From the NCBI GenBank assembly GCA_038503035.1, contig JAVSML010000029.1, positions 2,131,799 to 2,195,798 of the forward strand: DNA of 64,000 nucleotides, written 5' to 3'. Below, in pieces: positions 19,831 to 32,705 of the stretch. How positions within the stretch are numbered: the stretch's first letter is position 1; each line of letters opens with the position of its first letter. The position numbers were made by a program, and so were the translations under genes. The notes below the pieces were generated by a model. That model saw only the letters and a list, made by a program, of their open reading frames with translations. It was not told the DNA's origin and made no database searches. The stretch is from Crocodylus rhombifer. Taxonomy: Eukaryota > Chordata > Crocodylia > Crocodylidae.

Positions 19831-22800
19831 TGAATTATTAGTGACTCTTACTCATGTTGATAAGCACAGGAAAACCAATTTTTTTCAGATCTTCATTCAG
19901 TTCGGTAAATAAGACATGCCTATAAGTGTGAGCATGGACATATGATACAGTACACAGGCCTACTACATAATAAAATACTTGGATCCAGAGTAAAGCTGGT
20001 GCTTGAAAAATTTTCTGTAGCTTTACTGTGTACAATTATTATGCAGAATGTGTTGTGTGTCTCTTTCCTTAGTCCATTTCATCTGTAATTAGGTTTTGCT
20101 ATATACAAATGGGTTTCCCACCACCTAGTGGCCAGGTACCATAATAGTATTTATTGTGGCCAGCTGGTCATATGTCAGCGTCTTACTCTGGAGTATATTT
20201 ATTTCAGAATAAAATCTGCGATAAAATACTGCCTGGTAATAATATTGTTTGGCCATGCTCAATTTTAGTGGTCCTGTCAGTCCTGTTCTCCAGTTTTTCC
20301 AATGGAATGACTTGAACCCTTGATTTACAAACTCTAGTCCCATAGGAGAATGTGCTTCTAAGAGATGCAGATGAACCTTGTAGATTGTGATGTCAGTATT
20401 TTTTCAAGCTTGTTTCAGAATATTACCATCCAAAGTGCCATAGGACACAGTAAATTTCAACTTCTAATTATTTCCTTATAAAGTAATTCCAAAATACTAT
20501 CCAAACATGAACAAAAATAAATGTTTCCAGTGTTTCATCATGGAGGGTCTTTGAGAAGATAGCTCTATCAGCTTTGCTTATAATGCGTTTGTCTATATAA
20601 TCCTTAAGAAAACATGTTCCAAAGAAGAATTGCGCTAGGTAGTTTAGAGTATTAGCCTGTGTTTATATAATATTATATTGTACAGGGAGTTAATACGACT
20701 GAAAGGATGTAAGATTTAAATTCATTTTCATTGTTTGGTCTTTGCTTATGTTACAAAATCATTTTTAAACTGCCCAGGCATACAACATCTTAAAAATAAA
20801 AAAGGGAGAAGCTGAATACACGGACAAAGTTCTGTTCAAAATGCCTAGTATTCATTTCTTATTAAAGTGAATTAAAGGGCCTAATTTGGCCCTTTAAATG
20901 AGGGTTTTCTAAGTATTTTCATATCCAAATGCTTCTATAGGTTTGTATAGATCAGTCCAGTCCTAAAAATACATCATACATTGAAACTTAGATTATGAAG
21001 TCCTACTGTGGAGATGCTGAAATAGCTTACTGTTAATTTTTCTTTAACAGACCCTTGACAAGCTTTATTATTTTCTAACTTTGAAAAAATACAAAAAACT
21101 TCAGTTGAGATACTGTGCCTGATAAAGACACAACAGCTATTAAAGAATCTTTAGTTAAATATAAAGGCACCCTCTAAAATATTTCTTGGAAGGCAAATTT
21201 ATGATGTTTTAGCTAACTTGGAAAACAAAAACACTTTATCCAGTTACCTGTTTTTTGAAATTCTTTTTTGTGTACCTTCAGCTCCCTGGCTGGGCTGGGG
21301 CCACTGCTGCTACTGACTGCCCCAAAGCCAGAGCTGCTGCCCAGATGGAAAGCAGTGGTGAGGAGGTAGAGGGGCAAGCACCAGGAACAGGCAGCAAGTG
21401 GCAGGCAAAGGCATAGACATGGGGAGGACATGGGCATGGGCAGGGAGAGGAGCAGGGAGCAAATGGTGAGGGGGCCAGCCACCAGGGAGGTGGGGGGCAA
21501 GTGGCTGGGGGGCAGCCACAGGCAAAGGAGGAAAGGGGGCAGGCAATTGCTTTCCTCCAATGCTGTCTTGAGATGGATAAATTTAAGATGACCCTCCAAT
21601 AATTAGATTCTATGCATGGAAAATTATAATAAATTCATCACTTTCCATGTATAGAATCTAATTGTTCGAGGGTCATCTTAAATCTGAAGTCATCTTGGAT
21701 TCATGTGAATAAGGTAATTGATCCTTTTACAAAGCCTAAAAGAAGAGTCCATAGTATGTCCATCAGATCTGAAAATCATGGCAGCTCTTAACACCTACCA
21801 ACGTAAGGCAAGCTAATTAGTGTAAAGGATATTATCTCCTATGCCATTATTATCATTTTGGTAATGGTTATTTTTGTTACCTTCTGTCACCTACAATTAC
21901 TATTTCTTTTGCAATCATTGTATTGTGCATGGTACAATATACAATGCCATGTAAAAGTATAATTCAATTACAATACAGAGTGCTTCTTTTATAGTGCCCT
22001 TGTAAAACTATAATTAAATATAAACCTGAATTGTCTTTTTCAAATCCCTTATCAAACCCGCTTTTCAGTTAAGTACTGATTTCCACTGACTCCCATGCCT
22101 AGCCCAAACCACCCCAAATTATACAAAACTGTTTATAGAAGTACATGAGACAGAGGCAATGAATTACCTGAATTCTTGAGGGTGGGAGGAAGGAGAGCGG
22201 GGGATTCTTTCCAAGGATACCCTTTCCTTTCTCTTGTGATTGTTGCTATTGTGGAACTCCCTCCCTCTCCTCCCCCCACCATGATTTGATTTAATTCCTT
22301 ATTATATTATTTGATATTATATATCTAATTTATGAATCACACTGACTTCAGTGGAAGCCCTGCATATAGGAGTTTTTTAAGTTTTAGGACCTTACATGTC
22401 TTAATTCTTGGACCGGGGAACATTGCCTTTTTTTTCCTGTGTCTTGTTCATGTCTGTGTTACATTATTGTAAAAATAACTGCTTTGTCCATATACAGGAG
22501 GTGACAGTGACAGTTTAAATGGATGGTATCCTCTGCTGGTGGAAATCAGAACAGCTCCAATAATTTCAGTTTGTACCAACTGTAAAACTGGCCCAACTTA
22601 TGCCCTATCTTCTCTCTTCGCTTTTCCAAACTAGCATAAATACTTGCATTATTCCTGCAGCTCTTTACACTTCCTATGGGATCCTGAAACCTTTTCCATT
22701 TCTGTTTCCTGGATATTTTCTGTGTATATTTCACCAAGAGGGACTGCTGTATTTAAGGTGAGGATGCACTAGTAATTCACACCATAGTATTATATATTTA

Positions 22801-24330
22801 TCTCAGTCTCTTTCTCATTGCAGTTTGGTATTTTGTTGTTGTTATGTGTTTTGTATTGAGGAGATTTATAGTCATGCAAGACAGGGAAAAAACTCTACTG
22901 AGTAGCTTAAATGGTTCTTTTAATAACTGAACATTATCTGATGTCACACTACCCAGTTTTCTAGTTGTGTTAGTCCTGTCTGGAATCAGGCACCACTTTA
23001 ATGAGCCTTGATTATTTTAAGTACTGTACCTTTGTTTTCAGTACTGGATTTCTTTCAAGTCAGCAGGAGTTTTGAGAAGCCAAAAAATGCTGAATCTTCA
23101 TCATTCTATTTATTCCTTTTTTGTTTCTTATATATGACATGGTTTATTCTACCTAGGGGTTTACTGCTTGCTTCTTCTATGCCATGTTACACTAAAATGT
23201 TTGTTTATAATCTATTTCTATATGTAAGGGGAAAATTGTGTTAAAAATTGGAATTCAGTTTTGCAGTTCCCTCCTGAATTTATCTATGTTAGACTAGGGC
23301 AGGAGAGTGATTGACTGTTTCACTATAGAGTTTGTTAAGCTGCCATGCCACTTGTGAGAGCTATCAGATGAGACTGTATTCCCTAGTTGGTTAAGATATT
23401 CATTCAGTGCCCTGCACTCTCTTTGGGTGGTATAAAGTGTTTGTCCCTACAAGGAAAGGACAGCATCATTGCAAGAAATAAAACTATGAGAAATGTATGG
23501 AAGTTCTATTTGTTTATATTCTGCATATTCAGTGCTTCCATTTTGTAGTTTCTTATAAATGCTTCTAGGTATCTTATTAAAGGAGCAAATACTGAGTTCA
23601 AAATTGAAGGTAGAAGGTGTGCAGCAGAATTGAAGATACTTGTTAACTCGAGTAGATGTTTTCATTTTGACAGTTACTGCAGCCAGTTTTCTTCCAAGCT
23701 TAGAACCATTTGGGAAGAGTTATGAAAACCCTCAGAGAGTATTTCCCTTAGCTCATCTTTTACTTATTACTCTTTCTTTGAGACACTTTAACAAACATTC
23801 ATACTGTCCAGCTGAAATGCCAACTAAACGTCTGGTAGCTAACCTAAGCTAGATATGTCTTGTTTCAGTCAGAATTTCCTGCAAATCTTTCATAAAATAA
23901 TTAAAGAAACATTCTAGGAAGAGGGCCGGTTCTACTTAATGATGATCTATCACCAAGCCCTGTCACAGGAAGGAAGGAAACTCTGGAGATAGTGCGGCAC
24001 ATCCTGCAGTCCCTTACTCTGCCAATTCCCCATTAAAGCTAATGATGGGACTGAAGTAAATGAGAATATTGTTTGATTAATTTTATTCATTAGATTTAGA
24101 TGCTGCCCTCAGCAAAGAGCCTTGGAAGCATACAATAACAAACAGATAAATTGGAGATTGGTAAAAATATTAAAATAATATAGAATTGAGCAAACTCCCC
24201 AGACAGTGTCCCCACACTTAACCCTGCCTGCTTAACTGGCAATTCCAGACAATCCCTAAAAGCTCCAGTAAAGGCCGACAACAGCCAGATGTTTTATCAA
24301 CAATGGAAAAGTCCCAAAACTAGACAGAAA
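19831..24330. other. intergenic, AT-rich
   Basis: No gene was recognised. A GC-rich, purine-biased block lies at about 21270-21560, followed by an inverted repeat at 21584-21667. The rest looks like ordinary AT-rich intergenic DNA with short chance frames. Confidence 0.5.
21576..21716. mobile_element. TIR-element end with internal palindrome
   Basis: gatgaccctccaataattag (from 21580) is mirrored by the inverse of ctaattgttcgagggtcatc (to about 21676), with attctatgcatgg and ccatgtatagaat pairing between. The right side runs into a degenerate 'cttatattcgagtaaatacggta'-type end (gtcatcttggattcatgtga). A homologous piece is at 58640-58785. Confidence 0.6.
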
Positions 24331-24339
24331 CTTCTCCTG

Positions 24340-26100
24340 CATGGTGAACGCAAAATTGAAAGAGGCCTGGAACTCTCCCTCAGTAGACTCAATTCTCTGC
24401 ATCAGCTTTGAATTCAAAGAGAAGATGGAGGCTGCCAGCACCTTCAAGGCTGGAAAGTCTCCAGGCCAAGACGAATTCCGGATGGAGGTGTTCACCCACC
24501 TCAGTGACCCCATTCTCTCCTGGCTCCATTGCTTTTTCTCCCATTGCCTGAACAGCCTTAAAATCCCCCAAATCTGGTGGCATGCCAAAGTTGTCGCCAT
24601 CCTTAAGCCAAATAAACCACCAGAAGACCCAGGTAGCTACAGATCAATCAGTTATCTCCTAGTGGGATGTAAACTCATGGAGAGACTTCTCTCAATTGCC
24701 TGTACCCCATCATTGATTTCCAGCTCCCAGAGAAACAGGCTGGCTTCTGTCAGGGCTGCTCAGCTACATACCACTGTGGACATCAAGGCAAGTTTTGAAG
24801 AAGTGCAGAAGTGAGGAGCAGTCTTTGTAGACTTACCTGCAGCCTGTGACACAGTATGGCAATAAGGCCTCACTCTGAAGCTCCTTCACAAAATCCCCAA
24901 CAAACATATGGTCCACTTTCTGTAAGAACTCATCTTTAGCTGTTACTTCACTCTTCGTATTGGAAATGGCACCTCCAACAGGTGCCCTCTGGAAAACAGC
25001 ATGCCTCAGGGGTCCATCATAGCACCCTTGCTCTTCAATATCTACACCTCCAGACTTGCCCTCCACAACATCCAAAAAATACATGTACTTAGATGATATT
25101 GCCCTAATGATCACAGGAAAAAACTTCAAAAATCTGGAGCAAGGTCTGACAACGGACCTCACTGCAATGAGCACTTACTTTTAGAATAGGAAATTCAAAC
25201 TGAACATTACAAATACCATCCATAGCACCTACCACCTCGCCAACCAACTCACCAAAACAACACTGAATGTTAAGTGTGGAACAAACTCCATCCTTTTTGA
25301 AAGCCACCCAAAGTGCCTTGGAGTCACCCTACACCACACCTTCACCTACAAGACAAGCTGTACCCAACTGGCAGTCAAAGTACAAGCTTGCAACAACTTG
25401 CTCTGTCAACTACTTGGCCTCAGATGGGGAGTTAACTACACCGCACTTTGGACATCCACTCTGGTACTGGCATACTCAATAGCTGAATGCTGTGGCCCAG
25501 TGTGGTGCAGACGTGCCCGTACTCACAAAGTCAACAGGGCACTTAACAATAGCATGTGGCTTGTATCTGGCTGCATATGTTCTACTCCTACATCACAGCT
25601 CCCAGTCATCAGTGGTATTGCTCTCCCTGACATCTGTCATGAGCAGCAATGCCTCTGTCTTCTTCACTGCACTGAATTACACCATAACCACTACCTACAT
25701 CAGCACATTTGCTCAGAATCTCCAGTCAAGCTGTGCCTCCAAACTAGGAAACCTATCATCGTCCATCTGCACCACCTGAGCTCTGTTGCCAAAGGTTGTT
25801 CCCCAGGTGACTTGGCTGCATGACTGCGGGAAGAACGATGGGCCTCTTAGAACTGCTGACTCAAAGCATTCATCCCAAACCCCTCTACAAGACCTCCTGG
25901 CTTTGATTTGGACAGATTCTCCTGGGTGCGCCTCAATAGACTCCGAACTAGCTATGGGGGCTTCTGCCATAATGTGCAACAAATGGCCTGACGTCAAATG
26001 CCACTTGTGAATGTGGGGCCCCCTCACAGACCAAAATCCATGTAGTTACAGAATGCCCTATCTTCCATTGCCCTGGTGGCAGATTCATGCACGGCCACGG
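24340..26100 (+). mobile_element. decayed non-LTR retrotransposon reverse transcriptase, not CR1-type
   Basis: Plus-strand frames 24341-24814, then shifted pieces to about 26100, read as one LINE polyprotein C-terminal half. Motifs in order are GKSPGQDEF, WWHAKVVAILKPNKPPEDPG, SYRSISYLLVGCKLMERL, then a shifted ALLFNIYTSRL-like block near 25030, AEYCGPVWCRRARTHKVN with NNSMWLVSGCICSTPT (25480-25600), and a final WVRLNRLRTSYGGF segment near 25935. Many frameshifts and stops make it a pseudogene. The PNKP-EDP-SYR and RIVTGCLRPTP-type motifs differ from the CR1 copies here. I recognise the family from other vertebrates but cannot name the clade securely. Confidence 0.8.
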
Positions 26101-26700
26101 AAAACTGTGGTTACTCAAAACTATATACCATGGTAGCCAAAATAGTATATAAAATATTAAGCATGGACATGCAAAACTGTGGTTGGTGAGGGAAACTTTT
26201 ATGACAGACCACAAGGGGAAGGCTGTTCCAGAACTGAAGAGTGACTGCTAAGAATGATCTCCCATGTCCTTTCATCAAATTAATTTGGCGCACAGAGAGT
26301 AATTGCAAAGTTGTACTTAGCCAGGGGCAGATCCAGGAAGGGTGAAGTTGCACAGTTGCATATTCCCCACTCCCACTTCCACAGTGTAGCTAGCCTGTTG
26401 GCAGCTCCAGTTCCCCACAGCCCTGGATGCGTGTGTAGCAAAACCCCCAGTTTTTTCCTTTTTTTTTTTTTTTCTTTTAAAATGCATTCCCTCCCCTTCT
26501 CCAAACATTTCTGACTTTTTCTCTCCCTCTCTATTCCCTATAGAAAAGTATAAATGAACTAAGACGTGGGATAAGCTTCAGCATTTTATTTTGGTAGCAA
26601 GTTGTATGCATTTTGTTTTTTCTCTTTTCTACTGTATAACTTTTCTGTTTATATTGATTTTTTTTTTTTATTTTTATTTTTATTTTTTACTGTTCTATAT
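26101..26700. other. intergenic with poly-T tracts
   Basis: Contains T-runs at about 26458-26475 and 26659-26690 (the latter T4-5A-type), which on the minus strand could be old retroposon A-tails. No gene seen. Confidence 0.5.
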
Positions 26701-26753
26701 TACTGTTTTACTGGTACTATATGATTTAGGCCTACATATGTAAGTTAGCACAA

Positions 26754-27321
26754 GTAATGTCAAGTTTCCATCTTGTAATGTCAAGCCTCTGTCTTGTGTC
26801 ACATGATGTTGTGTGATGTATGACTCACACCTACCCCTTCTATGTAACTTGATTCCTGAATGAATCGGGATGAATGAGGGCACTTGAGAGACAATGGCAG
26901 TAGGTCTAAAATAGCTTCCTCTGAATGACCGAACCATTAACACCAGTACCAGGACCAACAACTCAGCCCTTGGAACCACCCTCAGCATTCAAGAAACAAA
27001 AGATGAGGCAACCCACCATTGTGCCAAGGCTGCACCTGGAGCCTTCTGGGACAGGAGTGACCTTGCCTGGACAGAGGTAGTCTGCCCCATAAAAGGGTTA
27101 GTGATGACTGACTCCTTGGGATGCCCTCTCCATCTGGACCAGCACCACGCCACACCACCTATTCACCCAAAGACCCTGCCGGCGACCCCCTCTGGACAAC
27201 ACCTGCTTGACAAAGACCCCTTTCCAGCCTGGATAGGTAACTATCACCCCCAACCCCCACTTCAACCAAGGACTTGGACTCCAACCCTTTGACTGAGTCT
27301 CTTTCTCCTGCTGCCATTGTG

Positions 27322-27359
<38 letters not shown>

Positions 27360-27690
27360 TGCGCACGCGCCAATAACTTCATGGGGCTGTGTAGTGTGTT
27401 GTCTGTTTAATAAACCTGTTATTTTGAAACCCCAAGTTGGGTTTTTGTCTGTTTTCTGACTGTTTCCTCCTTGCCACTGCTATCTGCCCCCCAAGCTCCC
27501 AGGTTTCTGCCACAGGTTCTTTCCTGGCTGTCTCCTCCTTGCCACCAGGCTTTTTCCCTTGCACCAGTGACCTCGAGTAACCGTGGGGTGACTTAACCTT
27601 AACCCCAAGCCTCAGTTCCTCAGCCAGCTTCTCTCTAGTCCACCAGTTCTCATCCCGGTTCCGGCAACTTTCACTCCTTACGTTTTCTCT
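26754..27690 (+). mobile_element. LTR-like block, unassigned
   Basis: The block begins with a 21-bp tandem pair (gtaatgtcaag at 26754 and 26775). It has a TATA-like cataaaag at 27089-27096, then an AATAAA at 27409-27414 followed by GT- and T-rich sequence and CT-rich DNA. This arrangement resembles a solo long terminal repeat with U3, R and U5, but I found no target duplication, no partner LTR and no internal coding region. It could equally be another repeat type. Confidence 0.3.
27324..27371. repeat. alternating purine-pyrimidine tract, (TG)n then CG-rich
   Basis: About 16 TG units pass directly into gcgcgtgcgcacgcgc, giving roughly 47 bp of strictly alternating purine and pyrimidine, the classic Z-DNA-prone pattern. 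Confidence 0.95.
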
Positions 27691-27721
27691 CTCACCTTAA
27701 CCTTCCTTCAGGTGCCCCAAA

Positions 27722-28060
27722 CACACACACATACATACTGTACCATCCAAGTTAGGAACTCACCCGTGTGGATGCATAGGTGGGTGTTATGTGTGTGAAC
27801 TGGTGAATATACATTCTCATATATATGTCATCATGTGCGTGATATACAAATTAGTGATCTGCGTATGTATATGTATGGAGTGTGTGGGTATTGACACCTG
27901 ATTGTTGTCTAATTTTTGGTGTGTAGTGTGTATGTGCTTGAATTGGTGATAGGTATGCATGTGCCTAGGCTACTTTGGATGTGTATGTGCCTGAGTTGGT
28001 AGTGTATGTGTGTATGCACCTAATTGATTTGTGTGTTGGTATATATGCAATTGTGTCACA
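27722..28060. repeat. degenerate TG-rich minisatellite
   Basis: A diverged tandem array of units like 'tgtgtatgtgcctgaattgg', visible at about 27785, 27915, 27978 and 28005. Copies are too diverged to give an exact period. Confidence 0.6.
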
Positions 28061-30415
28061 CCCTCCCATCTAACAGTGCACTATTGAGATCCTGAGAGTT
28101 GGCCTGACCCCACAGGGCAACACGTGATGTCTACTGCAGAGTCTAGACATGGCTGGAGTCCCTGGCTGGCAGGACATGAAATCCCACTGAAGTTAATGGA
28201 TGTGAAACAATTTAAACCAAACAAGAATCTGTCGCTAACAATCATCTGCATATTAATAAAAATTGATCTGAAGATATTAACAAGTAGGTGCTTGAGGGAG
28301 TTCCTTATAAAAGCATGTTTTGCTTGTTCATTTGGTTGTTTAAAGTTTGTAACTAATAGTTGAAATGAAGCCTGTTGAATGCATATTGGGAAAATGTTTC
28401 ATTTTAGGGTTGGAATTACATGTTTGGATATGCATAATAATTGTGTAAATGTTCAGAGATTTGCTATGAGGTGCAAATACAATTCAAAACATAGAAATAT
28501 AATAAATAATATGAATAACTATATGGCTTCCTGTACAACCATACAAACAATGCATGCATGTGGTTCAGGGTGTATTTTCAATCAGTATTGATTTAGGTCA
28601 GTGCCCTTAACTTCTTTTACAGTCCTAGGCAATCTTGGAGCTACATAATAATGTATTGGGAATATGGTACCATTGTACACATATGGAAAAACGAAAATAA
28701 TTTGCTGCTAAAAATGGACCACGCTTTATTTTTCACTTGTCAAACACAGACTCATTCACTGTATTGTTAAGGACAATTTCCCACCCAATTACATCTATCA
28801 ATCAAATACATTGAAAACAGTATGCTAAGCTAATATGATTATGCTTGTTACCTGTTTTACAAGGCTATTGACTTGAAGCTGCCAGGCGTTTTTTAAAATT
28901 AATCTCAAATAGTAGTCTACATGATTCCCTGACCCTAGGCAGAATTCTCAATGGAACAATGTTACTGTCAACAAAAGACTTAATCCATGCAAAGTTAAAG
29001 CTTGATCCAAAATATAATTTATCTAAAATAGGAAAAAACCCTGAACTAATGTAATATTCTCAAAACTAGGTTCTTATACCTTGAAATCATTAGCAAGAAA
29101 ATCTAACTTTCAGGGGATGGGATAAAATATATTAACTTCATGAACAATAGTCTGCAATAAGAGTTGTTTTCTGTCCTAATGTTTTCTTTAGTCACTAAAT
29201 CCAAATATCACTGCTAATTGTGGTCATAAAGGGGTTTTTTCAGTTTTTTGTAACCTCACGTATTTGGTGGTCATCACGGTAGAATTTTTAAAAGTGAAAG
29301 ATTTTTTGCGGGAGTAAAACCCAGTTTAGCTTGTATGTACCTTAGGATATAATTTTTAACAGAGGTTTGGCTATTGAAGTCAAGATTTTGTTTTACCTTT
29401 CATGCCTCTCATTCTTCAGTATTCTCCTAATTATTGGTTAGTCCCATGGCATATGCAGCAGGGTCTTTTATTTTTCTTTATTACAGTGCCAGCACCCATA
29501 AGAGAATAAGACCTTTACCTTGTTTAACCTCTATGGGATTCAATACTTCCTGAATAAAATATTTAATTGCATCATGTACATAGCCTGAACTTCATTAAGG
29601 CATTCTTAATATGCTCTGCCATTGGGATTCTTTTAAGGGCGGTCATAAATTCTGTATCCACGCCTACAAAAATAAGTCTAGATTAAGCACACTAACCAAG
29701 TTCTTCATTTGAAAGGTATGTATAATGGACATGGGCACAATGCATTTATCAAGCATTTCTAAAATTGCCTGTAATCTTAGGGTCCTGCAAGTTCTAAGGC
29801 ACCTGGGTCAAAGTGATATATTAGCAAGTGCTGTAGTTATAAGGCTTGGCACTTATAACTGCTGCATAAATGGTGATCAATTATTTAGAAATGCATAGGT
29901 GTATAATATCCGTGACGATTAAATTTATTAGCAGTTTTTTGGGCTTGGGAGCTGAAACTTCCCCCACTAAGGCCCTGTCTGTAGGACCCTGGTATTTTTA
30001 AAAGTAAGCCATGTGCACTGACCAGTGTCCCATAGGAAGGCAGTAATAATAATGATAATAATATATATAAAACAAAGATGTCCTAGGCAGAATATTATTT
30101 TTATTGTGTTAAAATTTTTCTTGAACTTTCAAGGAGTGGATGCCACTGATCTGTCTAGCTAACTATTCCAGTGAGCACAGGATATCAATTAGCTGCCATT
30201 AGTTTGTTAATAGCCCTTTGCACTTTTATACATAGGTATTAAATTGCATCACTTAGCCTACTGAAATTCCGTTGAGAGAATGCCCCACTAAATAATAGTC
30301 AGAACTATTCCAACAGTTCTGGTTCTTCCCAGTTAATTTGTGCCTGGATACTGATCCACATTTTTAAATTAGAGAGGGATGGAACCAGGATTTAAAGCTT
30401 GGATGGGGTAGTAAG
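28061..30415. other. intergenic, AT-rich, no feature recognised
   Basis: Nothing supportable beyond a few short chance frames. Confidence 0.5.
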
Positions 30416-30754
30416 TAGTGTGACCTTATGGTACAATGTAAAATCCAAGACATTTCCACCTGTTCTCCCCGGCCACCCCAGGCTGCTGCAGGCACCACTG
30501 GTGCTACCATTCACTAGGAGTTAAAGGCCTGTTAATGACCCACTGTTTTTCCAGGTGTTAACAATCTCCTTTTTAAGGGTCATTCCATTAATCAAGCTAA
30601 CTTTTTAGGGCAATTTTGCTGTCTGTTAGGATTTTCTATTTCACAGCTCCTGATGCTCCACCTCCCTGCCCCATGTCTGGGATGTTTATTTTAATTTTCG
30701 TGGCCTCTAAAAAATGGGGCTGTCTCGATCAATCTGGGATGTATGGTCACCCTA
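30416..30754. mobile_element. hAT-like MITE with 8-bp target duplication
   Basis: The ends are tagtgtgacc and the inverse of tagggtgacc (ggtcacccta). The flanks gtagtaag (30408-30415) and gtactaag (30755-30762) match at 7 of 8 positions. The 339-bp body is non-coding. Confidence 0.8.
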
Positions 30755-31157
30755 GTACTAAGGCATCATCTGCATATATAATTTATGCTCCATGAGATGT
30801 ATGCTTTGGCTAGCTGAGTGAATCTGTGTAGCTGGGGCTGAAGAGCAAAATCAAAAAGCAATATACAGCATGTGTCCCATTTTGTACAATGCAATTTTCA
30901 TTGGTCTTTCTTGCTGGTGTATACCCTATTTAATGGTGAGCTCATTCTGTAATGGGTGCTGTTTGCTGAGTTCATATCTACCATTAGGGATTACAACAAA
31001 TCTGAACATGGGACTGTGGTGTAAGACAAATCAAACTCTTACCTTTTTTTCTGAAAGGCCACTATGTTTTCATCCTGTTCCCTCTTGGCATGTGTGAAAC
31101 TAATAATACTACGCCTTGAAGCTGGCTTTGAGTAGTTCCCACAGAAACCAACTAGAA

Positions 31158-31775
31158 CAGTGGTGTTCAACCTACGGCCTGTGGGCCAGGTTCAGCCTTC
31201 AGAGCCATTTCACCTAGCCCATGGGGTTCTTCCTGGGTTTGGTAGCAGGGGGAGCAGTGTTCATGTTAATTTGCCACAGGGAGCCATTGTCACCTCTCTC
31301 CTGCTGCTCGATTTCCAGACCCAGGGGCAACTGTACAGGCCAGATAACATGGCCCTGCGTGCTAGATTGTGCTGATGTCACGTTGTGGCTGGATCTAGTG
31401 TGTCATTGACATGGCATGAGGGGACGGTCACTCTGCAACCAGATCCAGTGCATGGGGCTGGGCTGGTGTGCTGGGTCTCTGTGAATATATTATAATCTAT
31501 GTTATTTGATCCAGTGATGATAAGGTCTGTATTGATGCAAGGGCACAGCTGGTATTTAAGTCTGTTGCAAGGCCTTATGCCTCAGTGAGAATAGGAGTTA
31601 AGTGGCTGGTTGCTTTGTTGATTTGATGCACATCAGATCAACACTAAGGATCCCAATATTCTGCTGTTAGACAGGAGGGCACAGAAAATTAATATTTCTG
31701 AAGCCCCCCACTGCTGAATACCACCAGTACCCTATGTCTGCAGGCTGGATCCAGCCTATAGGTTGTAGAAGACAG
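31158..31775. mobile_element. hAT-like non-autonomous element
   Basis: Left end cagtggtgttcaacc is of the Charlie type; the right end, inverse of ctgtcttctacaacc, matches at about 10 of 15. Flanking 8-mers aactagaa and atctagtg share 5 positions. It shares the 'ctagcccatgggg' phrase with the element at 9945-10373. The right end abuts the Penelope-like remnant. Confidence 0.6.
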
Positions 31776-31794
31776 ATCTAGTGGTGTGCTTAGG

Positions 31795-32215
31795 ATGAAA
31801 GCTCATGGAGGTATCTGTGGTGGTCAGTAGGTTTCCAATACAATGTGATGTTGATGTGGCCATTGCAAGCCTTCACCATAGTATCTAACAAATGAATTTG
31901 CTAGGTGTATTCTAGAGTTGGTCTGATGGGGGAGTGAAAGTTGTTGAAGTCCTAGTGGAATTTCTTTAGAAATTCCTTCTCCTGTGTTCATACAATGTTG
32001 TCATCAATGTACTTTCAGTTTATCAGGTTGATGAGAGGGCAGCTGCAGAGAAAACTGACTTCAAGGTCTGCCATAAATATACTGGCACACTAGGAGTGGG
32101 GCTTGTGTGTGCCCTTGGCAGTGCCATTCACTTGTAGGTATAGGAAGTCCCCAAATCTGTAATAGTTCTGTGGAGGACAAAGCGGGAGACTGTGGTAGTA
32201 ACTGCTTCTATTTCT
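31795..32215 (-). mobile_element. Penelope-like element reverse transcriptase remnant
   Basis: One minus-strand frame reads, with several stops, NYYRFGDFLYLQVNGTAKG, then ASIFMADLE, the catalytic KYIDDN, EKEFLKKFH-DFNNFHSPI, and finally NITLYWKPTDHHRYLH. These are the fingers-palm landmarks of Penelope-like reverse transcriptases (Q-x-NGTAMGT, YIDD, LY-KPTD-YLH), a group unrelated to CR1. Only about 140 codons survive and no GIY-YIG endonuclease was seen. The in-frame stops show it is dead. Confidence 0.8.
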
Positions 32216-32624
32216 ATGAATTGACATAGTAATTGTTTAATTCTGTAATTAGCTGCTCCATTGACACAAGTCCTTGGAGATCAGGAAGAAATCTATATGG
32301 GAAAAGGATTCATGTACTGAGGAGATGTATTAATGTACAGATGTATCCTACCTGTTGGATGTATGAGATGGCAAATATGACAAAATCCCAGATCTTTAAT
32401 GTGCATTTCCAGTTCCAGTTTTGTTTGGTTTATGGCTCTGGGGATAGGATTTGTCCATGAAAAGATCAAGTACATTATAAAAATTCCAGAAGTCATACTA
32501 GGGATACAGATTTCTTAATTAATTCCCTAAAAATCTGTGAAACATGTCAAGATCATTGAGGTTATGTTCATACATATAGGTGATGATAATTTCAGATCCA
32601 TTTATAATAATTTTGAGCTCTTCA

Positions 32625-32705
32625 TAGGTTCCTAGTTCCTAGGGTCAGAAGGGACCTGAATAGATCATCAAGTCTGACTCCCTACCCTATTAAAAATCCA
32701 TCCTG
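32625..32705 (-). mobile_element. CR1 3'-tail fragment
   Basis: The plus-strand phrase gggtcagaagggacctgaat followed by gatcatcaagtctgactccc is the inverse of the CR1 3' terminus. Only about 80 bp is present, a severely 5'-truncated insertion. Confidence 0.75.

Noticed and set aside
24341..24814. Host gene with a reverse-transcriptase-like domain
   Set aside because: The homology continues past the stop in other frames to about 26.1 kb, showing a decayed transposon and not a gene.
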